Program-made: the position numbers and the translations under genes | Notes under the pieces: generated by a model | The model's input: the letters and a program-made list of their open reading frames with translations, nothing else | The model's database searches: none | Told to the model about the DNA's origin: nothing | Source of the DNA: Methanorbis rubei | Lineage (GTDB): Archaea > Halobacteriota > Methanomicrobia > Methanomicrobiales > Methanocorpusculaceae | Direction: 5' to 3' | NCBI RefSeq assembly: GCF_032714495.1 | Contig: NZ_JAWDKB010000007.1 | Span: 62,001 to 126,000, forward strand | Length of the DNA: 64,000 bases | In this document: piece after piece, positions 25,848 to 33,216 of the stretch | Numbering within the stretch: position 1 is the stretch's first letter | Layout: every line of letters begins with the position of its first letter

Positions 25848-26513
25848 GTTGTGCAGGAGTTGGTTCCTGGTAGACTGAACTACCATTGATGAGTGATCCG
25901 GTGTTTTGTGTAAAGCTGCAAAATGGATCAGTCATCATCAGTTTTCAAAAATTGTGTGATGTTTTGCGATACCTCCCATCGTCCGCAAGTCGGCACGACA
26001 GTATTTTGATCGGTATTTTTGGTATTTATTTTTTTGTGATTGGTTGTTCTTTTCGACAAAAGATAGTTTTATTATGGATGATTTTGGGATTTTCACTCGA
26101 AAACATCGATATTATGTCTTTCGCAAATCAGGGAGTGGGTTACTTAAACATATTTTTTGCGGCAAATTTTTGCGAAAAGAGCAGGCGCATACATCTCAGG
26201 ATGAATTTGACGATTACATCCTCTCAGGATAGTATATTATCTCCTCCTTCATATTAAATCTGCCCCCTCCGCGTCTGAAATTTGGAATTCTTCTGAAATA
26301 CTCGGTAGAATCACCCCGCCGCATTCGGGCTCCCTACTGGTTTTGAACAGTTTGTGAGATATTGTTTTCTTATTATGTCATTTTATTCCTCATTTTTCGA
26401 TGTTTATCGCAATTTTTATTGTGTGTTTTCCGACTTTGTACGTCCTATCCTGATAGGAAATAATCGGCCGCAACTTCCTTCCGAAGAAGTGTCCGCACAA
26501 TGTTTCCGGCTAA
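25848..26513. other. AT-rich intergenic region before the adhesin
   Basis: About 660 bp of AT-rich DNA with no convincing gene. Two plus-strand frames exist: 123 codons from a TTG at 25886, and 62 codons at 26044-26232. Both lack a ribosome-binding site and family features; the second (ending DEFDDYILSG) could be a gene fragment. A 7-bp palindrome TCCTATC-CT-GATAGGA lies at 26443-26458, about 55 bp before the adhesin start, and could be an operator. Confidence 0.5.
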
Positions 26514-26546
26514 ATGAATGTGGTATGTATGAATGTGGTATGTATG
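26514..26546 (+). repeat. Tandem 15-bp repeat at the adhesin start
   Basis: ATGAATGTGGTATGT occurs twice in tandem and a third partial unit begins ATG. Each unit is five codons (MNVVC), so three in-frame ATG starts are offered. Gain or loss of a unit would keep the frame and change the spacing from the promoter. Confidence 0.75.
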
Positions 26547-29500
26547 TGTGTGTCATTGAATGACGATTCCGTGAAAAAAATTTCGTGCAGATCATGGATG
26601 CAGTATGCCCTGCTGCTGTGTGCAGTACTGTTGTGTGCGTGTGTACTGTTTACAGCTCCGGTTGCGGCATCGCCGGATGATGCCTTTGTATTTAATGGAG
26701 GAACCTTCGCCACCGCCCAGGCTCTTGCAGTTGCCCTCGGTTCTGCTGCCACCGCCGCCGACGATACTCTCACGCTCAACCAAGATCTCCTCCTCACCGG
26801 ACCGGTGAATATCACTGGAAGCATGACGATCATTGGTAACGGTCACACCATATGGCGCGGCGGCAATAACTTCTTCCTCATCAACGTCAGTGTTGGAATA
26901 CTCACGCTTGGCGGACCATCAGATATATTGATCATTAATGCATCGACGGATGAATTCTACAGCAACTGCGGCTTGATTCAGGTTACCGGCTCTGGCAGTG
27001 AACTTATCATGAACGACGGTGTCACCATAACTGGTGACTCCGAAAATAACTTTTATGAGGGGGGCAGCGTCTGTATTGTCTCCGGTGGTAATTTCACTAT
27101 GCATGGCGGCAACATCACCGATAACTGGGCTGGAACTGGTGGTGGCGTTTACGTCTCCGGCGGTAGCAGTTTCACTATGTACGGCGGCAACATCACCGAC
27201 AACAGAGGTTCTGATGGTGGTGGCGTCTACGTCACCTCCGGTAGCAGTTTCACTATGCATGGCGGCAACATCACTGGCAACCGTGCTAGTGGTAGTGGTG
27301 GCGGTGTCCGTGTCTCCGACCCTTACCCCTACACCGGCTCTTTCTTCACTATGGACGGCGGTAAAATCTTCGGCAACCGTGCTGGTGATGGCGGCGGTGT
27401 CTATGTTGGTGTTGTCGGCAATTTCACTATGAACGGCGGTGAAATTTTCGACAACATTGTGACTCAGTATGGCGGTGGCGTCAGGGTTTATGGCCTTAAC
27501 GCTGTGTTCACTATGAATAACGGCAAGATATTCAATAATACTGCACAGTATGGCGGTGGCGTCGATCTCGAGGGGTACGGCGGTGGCAGTTTCACTATGG
27601 GCGGCGGCGAAATCTCCGGTAACACTGCGACTAATAAGGGTGGTGGTATCAGGTCAAGTGGCGATGTCACTATTGACGACGGCGAAATTTCCGGTAATAC
27701 TGCACAGAATGGCGGTGGTGCCTTCCTTTACGGCAACAGTTTCACGATGCATGCCGGCAAAATCTCCGGCAACACCGGATCTACATATGCTGCTATCGGA
27801 TTCGAGAAATTAGAATTCGCCACAACATCATTTCTCATGACCGGCGGCGAGATCTCTCACAACATCGCGAAAGAATCCGACGGTGCTGCCATTGGATTCA
27901 ATAGCTCAAATCCTATTGTTGTGATCGTTACCATCACCGACGGCAGCATCATACACAATCAGGGTCACGCTATCAGTCAGAGCGGCGGCTTAAATACCCA
28001 AGGCACCTACAACATCGGGGGGACCACTCTCTTTCTCAACAACACCGGCAGCCATTTCTACATGAAGTCAGGCGATGCAACCCTCAACCTCACCGGCGGC
28101 GAATACAAAAAAGGAGAAAATACTGTCAACCTGCTCGACACGTCAGGCAAGACTGCTGTTTATCTCTCAGGCCCGGTCACCTTCGACGCTGACCTTCCGT
28201 TCACTCTCAACAGCAAGGACTCCACGGTAACCGTCAACGGAGAGTTCACCGGTATGATTCACAGCTTCAATCCGATCGCAGAAGATCTCGACAACGTAGC
28301 ACTCATCACAGTTGACAACACAAAGACAACTCAGAAACCATCCGAACTTCTCAGCAGATTTGCCCTTCTTGACACCAAAAAGTGGACACTTGTCGCTGAC
28401 GACAACACAGACACCATCAAAACCGTTATTAACAAACCGATTGCCCTCGCGGGTTCGGGCAACGTCACCGTCACCTGGATCAACGCAACTGTTGCCAACG
28501 TCAGCATCCGGCTCGACCCGAACGCCAACGACGCAACCGACGTCTATGTCAGACTCGGCAGCAGTGAGTCGCAGAAACTCTCCGGCGGCACCTTCGTCAA
28601 AGGCTCCACCATCAGTGACCTTCAGGTCACCGGCCTTACCGCAGGGACCTCCTACTCTGTTGCCGCCGTCCTCAAAAACACCGGCATCAGCTCAAGTGAG
28701 TTCACCTCTTCGAACCTTCTGGACACAACCTCCCCGACACCTCACACAGTCACCATCACCGGAACAGGAGGCGCACCTCTGCCTGACGGCGGTGCCAATC
28801 TTGGACAGGGCAAGAGCATGACCTTCGGCGTCCTCGTCTATGATGCAAGCGACAAACTCCTCAAAGACGAACCGGTCACCTGGAGTAAAACCGGAGCCTT
28901 CACAATCGAAGGAACGAAAACCGCCACCACCATCACCCTGACCGGCGGCAGCAGTGACGGAACTGACACCCTCACTGCAACCGCCGGCGGCGCTACCGGA
29001 ACTGCATCCATCAGTGTAACCACAGACACACCGACCAAACTTACCGTTAATGCTGACAAACAGACAATCGCTCTCGGCGACAGTGTATCTCTCACCCCGA
29101 TAGCGACAGATAACGGCGGCAAACAGTTCGCCGGATACGACGTCGAGTGGACTGTCAGTCCGTCCGGCACCATTGCAGACAGCAAAACAGGCGCAGCCGC
29201 AGCATTCACCCCGACAGTCGCAGGCAGTTACACCATCACAGCATCCGTCAGCGATCCGTCTCTTACCGCACAGACCACCATCACCGTCGTTGCCAAACCA
29301 ACAATCACCACCCAGCCGCAGAGCGCAACCTACATCAAAGGCCAGACCGCAGCCCAACTCACCGTAACCGCGTCCGGTGCCGCACTCGGCTACCAGTGGC
29401 AGAAATCCACTGACCCGAGCTTTAATGCAGACGTCAGTACTGTCGGAACCAATAGTAGAACCTACCCTCCTGACATCAGCACTGCAGGCACCACCTACTA

Positions 29501-31217
29501 CCGCGTAAACGTCACCAACACTCAGAACGACTTTGTCACCCACACCTACAGCAGTGCGGCAATGATCACCGTCCTCGAACCAACCGCAGACAAGATCGAA
29601 CTCAATAAAACATCCGTCACCATCCAGAAAGAGGGTGCCGCCGCCCAAATCACTGCAACTGCAAAAAACACTACCCTTGACACAAATCTTGACACTGCCG
29701 TGATCACCTGGTCAATCGAAACCGGCGGCGAATACGTATCCATCACTCAGGCTGGAAACACTGTCACCATCACCGGCAAACAGGCAGGAACCGCTGTCAT
29801 CAGCGCATCATCCGGCAGCGCTGCGGCAAAGGCAACCGTCATCGTCACCGACCAGACCGTAACAACCCATACCATCACTGCCAGTGCAGGCACCGGTGGC
29901 AGCATCAACCCGAATGGTGAAATTCCTGTCGTCGAAGGAAGTAGTCAGGGTTTCACCATCACCCCTGACACCGGCTACGAAATTACAAACGTCATAGTTG
30001 ACGGAACATCCGTCGACGCTGTCAACTACTACAAGTTCGACTCTGTAATGGAATCCCACACCATCGCTGCAACGTTCACCGCAACCTCCTACACCATCAC
30101 CGCAAGTGCAGGCCCAGGCGGCAGCATCAGCCCGAGCGGAGCAGTCACCGCCGCCCCGGGAGATGACAAATCCTTCACCATCACTGCGGCAACCGGCTAC
30201 AAAATTGCAGACGTCAAAGTTGACGGAACATCCGTCGGTGCTGCCAGCAGCCACACCATCGAAAACATTCAGGCAGCTTGCACCATCCGTGCAGAGTTTT
30301 CAGAGCTCCCTCCCTCCACTGTTACCATCACCGCGACAGCAGGTCCCGGCGGCAGCATCAGCCCGAGCGGAGCTGTCTCTGTCACTTCGGGAGATGACAA
30401 ATCCTTCAGCATCAATCCCGCAGACGGCTACAAAATTGCAGATGTCAAAGTTGATGGAAGATCTGTTGGTGCGGTCTCCAGCTACACTATCCAAAACATT
30501 GTGGCAGACCATACCATCGCTGCAACCTTCACCGGTGTACCGACCCCTGTCCCGACGGGTGGAGGTTCCTCTGACGGTGGATACAGCGGCTCAACCAGTG
30601 CAGGCATCAGCCTGACCGGTAGTGTATCCTTCGGCAGCTCGGTCGGATTCACCAGTGTAGACTTCCCTCAGGGAACCACAGGAACCGTGGTCCTGAACAC
30701 CAAACCCTCAGGAATTCCGGAGCCACAGAACAGTTACCTTGTCAGTGACATCTCGGCCCCCTCATTCCAGGGCTCAGCCCAGGTTGAGTTCAGTGTCCCT
30801 GCAGCACTCATCAGAGATCAGGGACTTGGTGTGAACGACGTCGTCCTCCGTCACTACGTAAACGGCGAATGGGTAAACCTCCCGACGTTCTTCATCGGCG
30901 AAGAGCGTGGTGCAGCACACTACGTTGCAACAACGTCCAGCTTCTCACCCTTTGCCATCGTCTATGAAAAAGGCGGGGCATCAACCGTTGAGAAGTCCAC
31001 GCCGCAGCCGACCGTTGCCGCAGGCACTGCCGCTGCAACGTCAGCAGCAACAGCCTCTGCAACAAATGCTCAGGCATCTGCGGCCACCCCTGTTCCAACG
31101 AACCCCGCAGGCAGCGCTGCAACCGCAGCACCCACGCTCACCCAGGCCCCCGTACCGGTTGCCGGAGCACTCTTCGGACTGCTTGCAGCCTGTGTAATGC
31201 TAAGGAGAAGGAACTAA
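26514..31217 (+). CDS. Giant surface adhesin: beta-helix, Ig-like, InlB-type repeats and PGF-pre-PGF domain
   Basis: A 1567-residue secreted, wall-anchored protein. A hydrophobic signal segment (about 28-50, ending PVAAS) is preceded by the repeat-encoded start. About nine parallel beta-helix repeats of the type FTMxGGxIxxNxAxxGGGV fill residues 190-430. Fibronectin- and Ig-like (Big) regions span about 640-1115. Three divergent InlB B-repeats with TITASAGPGGSISPSG fall at about 1120-1340. A PGF-pre-PGF-like domain ending SFSPFAIVYE lies at about 1365-1490. An Ala/Thr/Pro linker precedes a final membrane helix and RRRN tail, an archaeosortase-like C-terminus. The start may be 26514, 26529 or 26544. 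It probably mediates surface attachment; the ligand is unknown. Confidence 0.9.
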   Translation: MNVVCMNVVCMCVSLNDDSVKKISCRSWMQYALLLCAVLLCACVLFTAPVAASPDDAFVFNGGTFATAQALAVALGSAATAADDTLTLNQDLLLTGPVNITGSMTIIGNGHTIWRGGNNFFLINVSVGILTLGGPSDILIINASTDEFYSNCGLIQVTGSGSELIMNDGVTITGDSENNFYEGGSVCIVSGGNFTMHGGNITDNWAGTGGGVYVSGGSSFTMYGGNITDNRGSDGGGVYVTSGSSFTMHGGNITGNRASGSGGGVRVSDPYPYTGSFFTMDGGKIFGNRAGDGGGVYVGVVGNFTMNGGEIFDNIVTQYGGGVRVYGLNAVFTMNNGKIFNNTAQYGGGVDLEGYGGGSFTMGGGEISGNTATNKGGGIRSSGDVTIDDGEISGNTAQNGGGAFLYGNSFTMHAGKISGNTGSTYAAIGFEKLEFATTSFLMTGGEISHNIAKESDGAAIGFNSSNPIVVIVTITDGSIIHNQGHAISQSGGLNTQGTYNIGGTTLFLNNTGSHFYMKSGDATLNLTGGEYKKGENTVNLLDTSGKTAVYLSGPVTFDADLPFTLNSKDSTVTVNGEFTGMIHSFNPIAEDLDNVALITVDNTKTTQKPSELLSRFALLDTKKWTLVADDNTDTIKTVINKPIALAGSGNVTVTWINATVANVSIRLDPNANDATDVYVRLGSSESQKLSGGTFVKGSTISDLQVTGLTAGTSYSVAAVLKNTGISSSEFTSSNLLDTTSPTPHTVTITGTGGAPLPDGGANLGQGKSMTFGVLVYDASDKLLKDEPVTWSKTGAFTIEGTKTATTITLTGGSSDGTDTLTATAGGATGTASISVTTDTPTKLTVNADKQTIALGDSVSLTPIATDNGGKQFAGYDVEWTVSPSGTIADSKTGAAAAFTPTVAGSYTITASVSDPSLTAQTTITVVAKPTITTQPQSATYIKGQTAAQLTVTASGAALGYQWQKSTDPSFNADVSTVGTNSRTYPPDISTAGTTYYRVNVTNTQNDFVTHTYSSAAMITVLEPTADKIELNKTSVTIQKEGAAAQITATAKNTTLDTNLDTAVITWSIETGGEYVSITQAGNTVTITGKQAGTAVISASSGSAAAKATVIVTDQTVTTHTITASAGTGGSINPNGEIPVVEGSSQGFTITPDTGYEITNVIVDGTSVDAVNYYKFDSVMESHTIAATFTATSYTITASAGPGGSISPSGAVTAAPGDDKSFTITAATGYKIADVKVDGTSVGAASSHTIENIQAACTIRAEFSELPPSTVTITATAGPGGSISPSGAVSVTSGDDKSFSINPADGYKIADVKVDGRSVGAVSSYTIQNIVADHTIAATFTGVPTPVPTGGGSSDGGYSGSTSAGISLTGSVSFGSSVGFTSVDFPQGTTGTVVLNTKPSGIPEPQNSYLVSDISAPSFQGSAQVEFSVPAALIRDQGLGVNDVVLRHYVNGEWVNLPTFFIGEERGAAHYVATTSSFSPFAIVYEKGGASTVEKSTPQPTVAAGTAAATSAATASATNAQASAATPVPTNPAGSAATAAPTLTQAPVPVAGALFGLLAACVMLRRRN

Positions 31218-31238
31218 TCCTTCTTTTTTATTTTTTCC
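31218..31238 (+). terminator. T-rich terminator after the adhesin
   Basis: The adhesin stop is followed at once by a CTTCTTTTTTATTTTTTCC stretch, a likely archaeal terminator. Confidence 0.55.
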
Positions 31239-31300
31239 ATCTCGTAAAAGTGACCACTTCATCGTCTGGCAACATTTCATCTCAATTCCAATCAGCGAAT

Positions 31301-31888
31301 GCTGCACCGGCGGCACATGGCAATCATCCGATACCCACCAATGATGAACCGGGCAATAATTCCGGCCCGCTAAAAAAAAATCGTAAAAGCAGATGTGGTT
31401 GGTGTTTTGCACCATGCTTCACTAAAGATCAATATTGTTCATCACAAACAGCACACACGTCGGATGATGCCGGCCGTAACCGGTGAATCCACCGGTCGGG
31501 ATCGACTTGTCGGAAAATTTTAGCTGCAGATTTCATACAAGTCTCCACACCCAAATCCCGTCCATTCCTTCCGATCTCCCAATCTTTCCAGAAATCAGCC
31601 ACTGCTGCACCGGCGGCACATGGCATCATCCGATAACCCAACCATGATGAACCGGGCCATAATTCCGGGCCCGTAAAAAAAATCGTAAAAGCCAATGTTG
31701 CAGTTTTTGTACTGCAACACATCACCTAAAATGTTCCCGCGATAGAGACGCGGAAACATTTTGTTCATCACAAACAGCACACATATCGGATGATGTCGGC
31801 CGTTACCGGTGAAACACCGGTCGGGATACCTGACTTGTCACAAGAGTTTGCTACAGGCTCCATGCAAGTCCCCACACCCATATCCCGC
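31301..31888. repeat. Tandem duplication of a ~300-bp structured non-coding unit
   Basis: Copy A (31301-31560) and copy B (31604-31888) share a start GCTGCACCGGCGGCACATGG, the TGATGAACCGGGC block, an A-run then TCGTAAAAGC, TTGTTCATCACAAACAGCAC, a 7-bp hairpin ACCGGTG/CACCGGT, and CCCACACCC..ATCCCG. Two further hairpins are kept while bases differ: CGGGC/GCCCG in A becomes CGGGCC/GGCCCG in B, and GGTG-TTTTG-CACC in A becomes GTTGCAGT-TTTTGT-ACTGCAAC in B. B also has an extra hairpin at 31732-31758. No convincing protein is encoded on either strand. Stem conservation suggests a folded RNA or a protein-bound DNA element. Confidence 0.75.
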
Positions 31889-31907
31889 AATAGACAAGTG
31901 ATAATCC

Positions 31908-31997
31908 ATGAACATTACCAGAGCTTTCTTCGCTATAATAGTTCTCTTTGGCATGTGTACCGGCTTCATGATAATCATCTATCTGATGATGAAATAA
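31908..31997 (+). CDS. 29-residue hydrophobic membrane peptide
   Basis: A short frame just downstream of the second structured copy. It encodes MNITRAFFAIIVLFGMCTGF followed by MIIIYLMMK: a single membrane helix with a Lys at the end. An AGTGAT ribosome-binding-like site lies about 7 bp upstream. Such peptides occur as type-I toxins, membrane-complex subunits or chance frames. No homologue is recognised. Confidence 0.35.
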   Translation: MNITRAFFAIIVLFGMCTGFMIIIYLMMK

Positions 31998-32149
31998 ATC
32001 CGTGAACAAAAACACATCCTATTTTTCCAGAAATTTTATGCGCTCTCCCTCTTCGCCACACCAAATTCTCACCAAATCACTCCGTTCTTTTACATCAAGA
32101 ACAACCAAAAACACACATTAATGCATCAATAAGTTCAATATAATATACA

Positions 32150-32195
32150 GAGGCAGGGCATCACCACCCAACGAAAAACACCCGCACCCTGCCTC
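32150..32195 (+). promoter_or_regulatory. Leader hairpin before the 32.2-kb gene
   Basis: GAGGCAGGG at 32150-32158 pairs with CCCTGCCTC at 32187-32195 across a 28-base loop. It lies just after a TATA-like AATATAATATAC and 14 bp before the ATG at 32209, so it would fold in the 5' leader or act as an operator. Confidence 0.55.
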
Positions 32196-32208
32196 GGGAA
32201 CAGAAGAA

Positions 32209-32724
32209 ATGCCCCTCGATTTCACCCCCACCTCTATTGTGAAAGCAGCAAAACGCAGCTTCACCGTACCGATCACAACCGCGACCGCGTTTGACGCAAA
32301 CATCGCCGCACTCAAAGCAGCCGACAACCCTCTTGGTGCAACCGCGTATCAGACTGCGGGCGCGTCCGTTGACGGCGTCACCATCGCAAACGAGTACTAC
32401 AAGGCGACCATCGCCTACCTCAGTCCGCTTGGCGAGGTGATCGGCAGCGTCGTCATCGACGCACCCACCCGCAGCAGCTACGATGTGATCGTTGCCCACA
32501 TCCTTGCAGACACTGCTCTCACCGCGAAGTTTGCCGCAGACGCAGTCGCCGACCGCGACAACACCAAAGATTCCTGGAACGTCCGGCTCAAGATTCACGA
32601 CCCGACCGGCGAGATCTACTTCCTCAACTTCACCAGAAAGGATCTTCGGATCAGCTCTTATGAGAATGATGCGATTCTTGCCAAGGTCGATGCGTGGGCA
32701 GACGGGGTTAACTCCCTGAATTGA
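32209..32724 (+). CDS. Uncharacterised 171-residue protein
   Basis: A soluble-looking protein with no signal peptide or cysteines. It has alternating strands and helices, an Ala-rich stretch (about 25-60), and a C-terminal region DSWNVRLKIHDPTGEIYFLN followed by FTRKDLRISSYENDAILAKV that reads as a beta-sheet then helix. I do not recognise the family. It has its own TATA-like box and leader hairpin, and sits alone among repeat elements, which suggests accessory DNA. Confidence 0.7.
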   Translation: MPLDFTPTSIVKAAKRSFTVPITTATAFDANIAALKAADNPLGATAYQTAGASVDGVTIANEYYKATIAYLSPLGEVIGSVVIDAPTRSSYDVIVAHILADTALTAKFAADAVADRDNTKDSWNVRLKIHDPTGEIYFLNFTRKDLRISSYENDAILAKVDAWADGVNSLN

Positions 32725-32740
32725 AACGGCCCGGAATCAG

Positions 32741-32840
32741 TCGCAAACCTACGGTTTGCTTCTCTCCCCTGCAAGCAGGATCGCTCTCGTAATCGCATGC
32801 CGCTCTGCGGCCTGCTTTACAACTCCTTTCAGGAGTCGCC
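32741..32840. repeat. Cluster of short perfect hairpins with three-base loops
   Basis: Four adjacent palindromes follow the gene end: GCAAACC-TAC-GGTTTGC (32743-32759), CCTGC-AA-GCAGG (about 32769-32780), GCCGC-TCT-GCGGC (32799-32811) and ACTCCT-TTC-AGGAGT (32822-32836). Most have three-base loops. The third lies in CGCATGCC...GGCCTGC, a wording also found at 14.2 and 44.1 kb. Confidence 0.75.
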
Positions 32841-32845
32841 CCATC

Positions 32846-33123
32846 GGGACTCGGTCTCACGGTTGATTGAGATTATTTGAACAATAAACAAGAAAAAAGG
32901 AGAAACATCATGGACACAATCACCACCATCCTCATTATCGGTATTGCAGCACAGGGCATTACCGGCGCCGTCCTCATCCTCGCTGGCCCCATCTATGCGT
33001 GGAACGACAGATGGCTTGATCGTACTCATCGAACAACTGCCGATGAAGACCGGGAGTAAGAAAACTCCCGAACTATTTTTTCGCAAAACTCATTTTTCCC
33101 ATTCAACCGTGAGACCGAGTCCC
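32846..33123. repeat. 21-bp perfect inverted repeat flanking a small ORF (MITE-like element)
   Basis: The 21 bases at 32846-32866, starting GGGACTCGG, are exactly complementary to those at 33103-33123, ending CCGAGTCCC. The similarity stops sharply at both ends. The 236 bp inside contain one short gene with a good ribosome-binding site. No target-site duplication is clear: the left flank reads CCCCATC and the right flank AAAGGG. Confidence 0.75.
32910..33059 (+). CDS. 49-residue single-span membrane protein inside the inverted-repeat element
   Basis: ATG at 32910 is preceded at 8 bp by AAGGAG, a strong ribosome-binding site. Residues 5-29 (TTILIIGIAAQGITG then AVLILAGP) form one membrane helix; the tail NDRWLDRTHRTTADEDRE is charged. 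An upstream start would add 11 residues. Function unknown. The good translation signal and the flanking repeat make a real gene plausible. Confidence 0.5.
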   Translation: MDTITTILIIGIAAQGITGAVLILAGPIYAWNDRWLDRTHRTTADEDRE

Positions 33124-33155
33124 AAAGGGACGAGAGATGCCGAGCCGATATATTT

Positions 33156-33206
33156 GTGTGGGGGTGCCCCGCCCGACGGGCGGGTCCAACCCCACATTAC
33201 GAATGT
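33156..33206. terminator. Large GC hairpin downstream of metG
   Basis: CCCGCCC-GAC-GGGCGGG (33169-33185) sits inside a longer outer pairing of GTGGGGG with CCCCAC, followed by CACATT-ACG-AATGTG. It lies just past the 3' end of metG on the minus strand and may end its transcription. The three-base loops match the neighbouring hairpin cluster. Confidence 0.5.
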
Positions 33207-33216
33207 GTCGGGGCGG

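Noticed and set aside
25886-26257. 123-codon plus-strand frame in the AT-rich gap
   Set aside because: TTG start, no ribosome-binding site, atypical composition and no recognisable domain. I describe it only as intergenic.
27060-27770. Regularly spaced similar words resembling a CRISPR array
   Set aside because: The repeats are coding, in frame, and specify beta-helix repeats. Spacers are not unique and repeats are not constant in length.
28692-29648. 318-codon minus-strand frame inside the adhesin gene
   Set aside because: It is antisense to a region rich in Thr/Ala codons, giving a Gly/Cys/Asp-rich product with no domain features. The plus-strand protein has clear domains.
31200-31780. 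Minus-strand frames (60-98 codons) over the tandem structured repeat
   Set aside because: They overlap conserved hairpins, share only short stretches between copies and lack ribosome-binding sites or family features.
32846-33123. Complete insertion sequence
   Set aside because: The 278-bp element has no transposase and no clear target-site duplication, so it is called only a MITE-like inverted repeat.
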